DNA of 33,697 nt. Origin: CAMAVH01 sp035714115. Its GTDB lineage: Bacteria > Pseudomonadota > Alphaproteobacteria > SMXQ01. The position numbers and the translations under genes were made by a program. The DNA lies in contig DASTMO010000018.1 of assembly GCA_035714115.1 (NCBI GenBank), forward strand, positions 1 through 33,697, written 5' to 3'. The notes beneath the pieces are model-generated. The model ran no database searches and was not told the origin of the DNA. It was given only the letters and a program-made list of their open reading frames with translations. This document shows, piece by piece, positions 30,552 through 33,697 of this stretch (position 1 is the stretch's first letter; each line of letters begins with the position of its first letter).

Positions 30552-31891
30552 CCCCGGCGTCCGCGCAGTTTCGACTTCTTGATCAAGCCTTCGTACTGAT
30601 GCGCCAACAGGTGCGACTGGACCTGGGCAACCGTGTCGAGCGTCACGCTGACGACGATCAGCAGGCTGGTGCCGCCGAAGTAGAACGGCACGGAGAAACG
30701 GGTGATCAGGAATTCCGGCAGCAGGCTGATCACGGTCAGATAGGCCGCGCCGACGACGGTCAGGCGCGTGAGAATGTAGTCGAGATAGTCGGCGGTGTTC
30801 TTGCCGGGACGGATGCCGGGCACGAAGCCGCCGTACTTCTTCAGGTTCTCGGCCGTGTCGGTCGGATTGAAGACGACCGCAGTGTAGAAGAAGGCGAAGA
30901 AGATGATCAGCGCCGCGTAGAGCACCATGAACAGCGGCTGGCCATGGCCAATGTTGGCCGTGATCAGCGTCAGCCATTCCGGCCCCTGCCCCGCGCTGAA
31001 GCTGGCGACGGTGGTCGGCATCAGCAGCAGCGACGACGCGAAGATCGGCGGGATCACGCCCGAAGCGTTGATCTTGAGCGGCAGGTGTGAGCTTTCGCCG
31101 CCGAACATCTTGTTGCCGACCTGGCGCTTCGGATACTGCACCAGGATGCGGCGCTGGGCGCGCTCCATGAAGACGATGAAGGCGATGACCGCCACCACCA
31201 TGATCATGAGGATGGCGATCAGCACGCCAGAGATGGCGCCGGTGCGGCCGAGCTCGAGGGTGTGCACCAGGGCGATCGGCAGGTTGGCGACGATGCCGGC
31301 GAAGATGATCAGCGAGATGCCGTTGCCGACGCCGCGCGCGGTGATCTGCTCGCCGAGCCACATCAGGAACATGGTGCCGCCGGTCAGCGTGATCACCGTG
31401 GTCAGGCGGAAGAACAAGCCGGGCTCGTGCACGGCGGCGCCACTGGCGCCGGTCATGCCCTCGAGGCCGACGGCGATGCCGTAAGCCTGCACCGCGGCGA
31501 GAATCACCGTGCCGTAGCGCGTGTACTGGTTGATCTTACGCTGCCCGGCCGGACCTTCCTTCTTCAGCGCTTCCAGACGCGGCGAGACGCTGGTCAGGAG
31601 CTGCATGATGATGGAGGCCGAGATGTACGGCATGATGTTCAGGGCGAAGATCGTCATGCGCCCGAGCGCGCCGCCCGAGAACATGTCGAACATGCCGAGG
31701 ATGCCGGCGCGCTGCTGGCTGAACAGCTCAGCCAGGATGCTCGGATCGATGCCCGGAATCGGAATGAACGTGCCGAGGCGATAGACGATCAGCACGCCAA
31801 GCGTGAACCACAGGCGCTTCTTCAGCTCCGTGGCTTTAGAAAAAGCGCCAAAGTTCAGGTTGGCGGCAAGCTGCTCGGCGGCGGAGGCCAT
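30548..31891 (-). CDS. secY: Preprotein translocase subunit SecY
   Basis: Central channel of the Sec translocon in the inner membrane, 447 residues with ten TM helices. Diagnostic segments are RLGTFIPIPGIDP near the N-terminus, the plug-region GGALGRMTIFALNIMPYISASIIMQLL, NGISLIIFAGIV, and the cytosolic loop QYPKRQVGNKMFGGESSHLPLKINASGVIPPIFASSLL. The start has GAGG about 10 bases upstream. It lies between rplO (39-base gap) and adk (4-base overlap). rpmJ, which follows secY in E. coli, is absent here. Confidence 0.98.
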   Translation of the reverse strand: MASAAEQLAANLNFGAFSKATELKKRLWFTLGVLIVYRLGTFIPIPGIDPSILAELFSQQRAGILGMFDMFSGGALGRMTIFALNIMPYISASIIMQLLTSVSPRLEALKKEGPAGQRKINQYTRYGTVILAAVQAYGIAVGLEGMTGASGAAVHEPGLFFRLTTVITLTGGTMFLMWLGEQITARGVGNGISLIIFAGIVANLPIALVHTLELGRTGAISGVLIAILMIMVVAVIAFIVFMERAQRRILVQYPKRQVGNKMFGGESSHLPLKINASGVIPPIFASSLLLMPTTVASFSAGQGPEWLTLITANIGHGQPLFMVLYAALIIFFAFFYTAVVFNPTDTAENLKKYGGFVPGIRPGKNTADYLDYILTRLTVVGAAYLTVISLLPEFLITRFSVPFYFGGTSLLIVVSVTLDTVAQVQSHLLAHQYEGLIKKSKLRGRRG

Positions 31892-31930
31892 GTACTGATC
31901 CCTCGGTTACGATGTCCGACGGTCGAAGGC

Positions 31931-32470
31931 TTAGGCGGTCTTGCCCGCCGCCCGCTGCTTGCGCGCACGGATCGAGTTGCTTTCGACGACCGGACGATCG
32001 GCCTTGGCCAGGATCGCGACCTTCACCGAACCGCCGGCCTTCTCGACCGCTTCGATCGCCGCGCGCGAACCGCCGGTGATCTCGAGGGCAACCTTGGCCT
32101 TGAGCGTGCCGGTGGCGATGAGGCGCACGCCGTCGCGCAAGTGGCGCACCACGCCCGAAGCCTTCAGGACTTCGAGGGTGACCGGCTTGCTCGCGTCGAT
32201 CTTGCCCGCGTCGATCGCCTTTTGCAGGCGGCCGAGGGTGATCTCGGCAAAAACCTGGCCGGAGATGTTGTTAAAGCCGCGCTTCGGAACACGGCGATGA
32301 ATCGGCATCTGGCCGCCTTCAAAGCCGTTGATCGACACGCCGGTGCGGGCCTTCTGGCCCTTCACGCCCTTACCCGAGGTCTTGCCGCGGCCCGAACCGA
32401 TGCCGCGGCCGATGCGACGACGCGCCTTGTGAGCGCCCGGATTGTCGGAAATCTGATTGAGCTGCGTCAT
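31931..32470 (-). CDS. rplO: 50S ribosomal protein L15 (uL15)
   Basis: A 179-residue large-subunit protein. The N-terminus MTQLNQISDNPGAHKARRRIGRGIGSGRGKTSGKGVKGQKAR is diagnostic, as is EGGQMPIHRRVPKRGF. The C-terminal tail (IRARKQRAAGKTA) extends past the E. coli protein. The start at 32470 has AAGGA upstream. A longer open frame to 32530 is not native. It lies 77 bases after rpmD. That gap contains a hairpin. Confidence 0.98.
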   Translation of the reverse strand: MTQLNQISDNPGAHKARRRIGRGIGSGRGKTSGKGVKGQKARTGVSINGFEGGQMPIHRRVPKRGFNNISGQVFAEITLGRLQKAIDAGKIDASKPVTLEVLKASGVVRHLRDGVRLIATGTLKAKVALEITGGSRAAIEAVEKAGGSVKVAILAKADRPVVESNSIRARKQRAAGKTA

Positions 32471-32521
32471 GACTTCTATCCTTCGGCCCGGCGCGGTCAT
32501 CGCGCGAGGCAACTGTCTCTC

Positions 32522-32539
32522 GCCCCCCATATGGGGAGC
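32522..32539 (-). other. Hairpin in the rpmD-rplO spacer
   Basis: The core CCCCATATGGGG (32525-32536) is a perfect palindrome. On the transcribed minus strand the stem extends to GCTCCCC/GGGGGGC with one G-U pair. It lies 8 bases after the rpmD stop. There is no T-run, so it is not a terminator. It shares the CCCCATATG core with the hairpin upstream of mgtE. Confidence 0.45.
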
Positions 32540-32547
32540 GCTGATGA

Positions 32548-32736
32548 TTACTTCGACTCTTCGACGCGCAGGAGATGCGCGACCTTGGTGATCATGCCGC
32601 GGATCGCCGGGGTGTCCGGCAGTTCCTTGGTGCGGTGACGCTTGTTCAGGCCGAGGCCGATGAGCGTCTCGCGCTGGTCGTGACGGCGGCCGATCGGGCT
32701 GCCGGTCTGGGTGACCTTGAGGGTCTTGGTCGCCAT
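32548..32736 (-). CDS. rpmD: 50S ribosomal protein L30 (uL30)
   Basis: A 62-residue protein. KTLKVTQTGSPIGRRHDQRETLIGLGLNKRHRTKEL and the RGMITKVAHLLRVEE end are diagnostic. It lies between rpsE (12-base gap) and rplO in the spc operon. Normal length for the family. Confidence 0.98.
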   Translation of the reverse strand: MATKTLKVTQTGSPIGRRHDQRETLIGLGLNKRHRTKELPDTPAIRGMITKVAHLLRVEESK

Positions 32737-32748
32737 GAGTAAGGCTCC

Positions 32749-33309
32749 TTATTCCTGAGCGGCGGCAGCGTCGCGGCCGAGAATCTCGGCCACTTTCTTA
32801 CCGCGCGCGGCGGCGACGGCGCGCGGCGAGCGGAGGCTCTGCAGCGCGGCGAAGGTCGCCTTGATCATGTTGTGCGGGTTGGACGTGCCGACCGACTTGG
32901 TCACGATGTCCTGAATGCCGCAGGTCTCGAACACGGCGCGCATCGGGCCGCCGGCGATGATGCCGGTACCGGCCGGCGCGGCGCGCAGGACGACGCGGCC
33001 GGCGCCGAAGCGGCCGATGGCGTCATGATGCAGCGTGCGACCGTCGCGGATCTGAACGCGGATCATGTTGCGCTTGGCGTGCTCGGTGGCCTTGCGGATC
33101 GCTTCCGGCACTTCGCGGGCCTTGCCCGAGCCGTAGCCGACGCGGCCCTTGGTGTCGCCGACGACGACGAGCGCAGCGAAGCCGAAACGACGGCCGCCCT
33201 TCACCACCTTCGCGACGCGATTGATGGAGACCAGCTTGTCGACGATATCGCTCTGTTCGCGATCTTCGCCGCCGCGGCCCTTGTTCTCGCCCTGGGGTCT
33301 ACGTGCCAT
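32749..33309 (-). CDS. rpsE: 30S ribosomal protein S5 (uS5)
   Basis: A 186-residue small-subunit protein involved in decoding fidelity. The S5 double-stranded RNA-binding domain begins DKLVSINRVAKVVKGGRRFGFAALVVVGD (about 25-55). The C-terminal domain contains GTGIIAGGPMRAVFETCGIQDIVTKSVGTSNPHNMIKATFAAL. The N-terminal 20 residues are Gly/Arg/Glu-rich. It lies 14 bases after rplR. Confidence 0.98.
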   Translation of the reverse strand: MARRPQGENKGRGGEDREQSDIVDKLVSINRVAKVVKGGRRFGFAALVVVGDTKGRVGYGSGKAREVPEAIRKATEHAKRNMIRVQIRDGRTLHHDAIGRFGAGRVVLRAAPAGTGIIAGGPMRAVFETCGIQDIVTKSVGTSNPHNMIKATFAALQSLRSPRAVAAARGKKVAEILGRDAAAAQE

Positions 33310-33323
33310 GGATCAAACTTCCC

Positions 33324-33686
33324 TTAGAAACTCAGGCCCGCTTCGCGGGCGGCATCGGCCAGCGCCTTGACGCGGCCATGGAACGGATAACCGCCGCGAT
33401 CGAACACGACATCGGTCACGCCAGCGGCCGTCGCGCGCTGCGCAAGCAGCTTGCCGACCTCGGCCGCGGCCGCCTTGTCGGCGCCGGTCTTGACCTTGCC
33501 TTTGACGTCCTTGTCGAGGGTCGATGCGGCAGCCAGGGTCACGCCCTTCGTGTCGTCGATGACCTGCGCGTAGATGTGCTGGCCCGAGCGGAACACCGAC
33601 AGGCGCGGACGGCCGCCGGCATTCTTGCGGATCTGGTAGCGCGTGCGAATCTGACGACGCGCAAAGAGATCTTTGGAGTTGAGCAT
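33324..33686 (-). CDS. rplR: 50S ribosomal protein L18 (uL18)
   Basis: A 120-residue protein that binds 5S rRNA. RTRYQIRKNAGGRPRLSVFRSGQHIYAQVIDDTKGVTLAAAST and the end FDRGGYPFHGRVKALADAAREAGLSF are diagnostic. It is complete, with its ATG at 33686. Only 11 bases of upstream sequence are present, so its ribosome-binding site and the preceding rplF are outside the window. Confidence 0.98.
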   Translation of the reverse strand: MLNSKDLFARRQIRTRYQIRKNAGGRPRLSVFRSGQHIYAQVIDDTKGVTLAAASTLDKDVKGKVKTGADKAAAAEVGKLLAQRATAAGVTDVVFDRGGYPFHGRVKALADAAREAGLSF

Positions 33687-33697
33687 TTTTCGCGGTC

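Noticed and set aside
30552..31361. Upstream in-frame extension of adk through secY
   Set aside because: Adenylate kinase begins at MNLILLGPPGAGKG, and the upstream translation is a shadow of secY.
1..33697. Mobile elements, prophage, CRISPR arrays or genomic-island borders
   Set aside because: No transposase, integrase, repeat array or attachment-like duplication was seen. The single tRNA-Leu has no adjacent integrase or 3'-end duplicate that I could find.

Overview
The window is GC-rich chromosomal DNA of an alphaproteobacterium. Lineage markers include an ATP12-type F1-ATPase chaperone, a ClpS/ClpA pair, a Phasin_2 protein with TGC-rich PhaR-like operators, a Tim14/Pam18-like membrane J-protein, a D,D-carboxypeptidase fused to a SPOR domain, PgmG-type phosphohexomutase, clustered GANTC (CcrM-type) sites in a promoter, and adk in place of rpmJ between secY and rpsM. 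The family is not determined. No rRNA, IS element, prophage or CRISPR array was seen. Almost all of the DNA is housekeeping or common accessory genes.

Layout. 1-2978 (minus): clpS then clpA, the N-degron adaptor and the unfoldase of ClpAP. 3245-4737 (minus): a phasin with its own promoter, operators and terminator, preceded by an unrecognised lipoprotein gene. 4982-6361 (plus): a septum-type D,D-carboxypeptidase with a GANTC-bearing promoter, closed by a bidirectional terminator. 6432-10575 (minus): galU, ugd, pgmG and a gamma-glutamylcyclotransferase-like gene, which together supply UDP-glucose, UDP-glucuronate and mannose/glucose-1-phosphate for envelope polysaccharides. 10723-11175 (minus): membrane J-protein. 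11355-15925 (plus): an orphan TTT-type solute-binding protein, an MFS carrier overlapping a CobC-like threonine-phosphate decarboxylase, a MarC membrane protein and a small phosphatase-fold protein with a shortened P-loop. 15949-19446 (minus): DUF1489 coupled to an SLC13-type carrier, mgtE, and tRNA-Leu(GAG). 19522-20253 (plus): lipB, convergent with the next block.

20250-27291 (minus) is a tightly packed run: degP-like protease, rarA, crcB, a RluA/RluC-family pseudouridine synthase, an AsmA protein, ATP12 chaperone and acylphosphatase, with two ATGA overlaps. 27371-33686 (minus) is the distal spc operon plus the alpha operon: rplR, rpsE, rpmD, rplO, secY, adk, then rpsM, rpsK, rpoA, rplQ. 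A near-consensus sigma70 promoter between adk and rpsM lets the alpha operon be transcribed on its own, and an intrinsic terminator follows rplQ.

The most interesting signals are regulatory or contextual: a GANTC palindrome lodged in the spacer of the carboxypeptidase promoter, paired PhaR-like sites around the phasin promoter, an MFS carrier translationally coupled to a cobalamin side-chain enzyme, and a CX4R instead of CX5R phosphatase loop. I saw no convincing wholly new multi-gene system.
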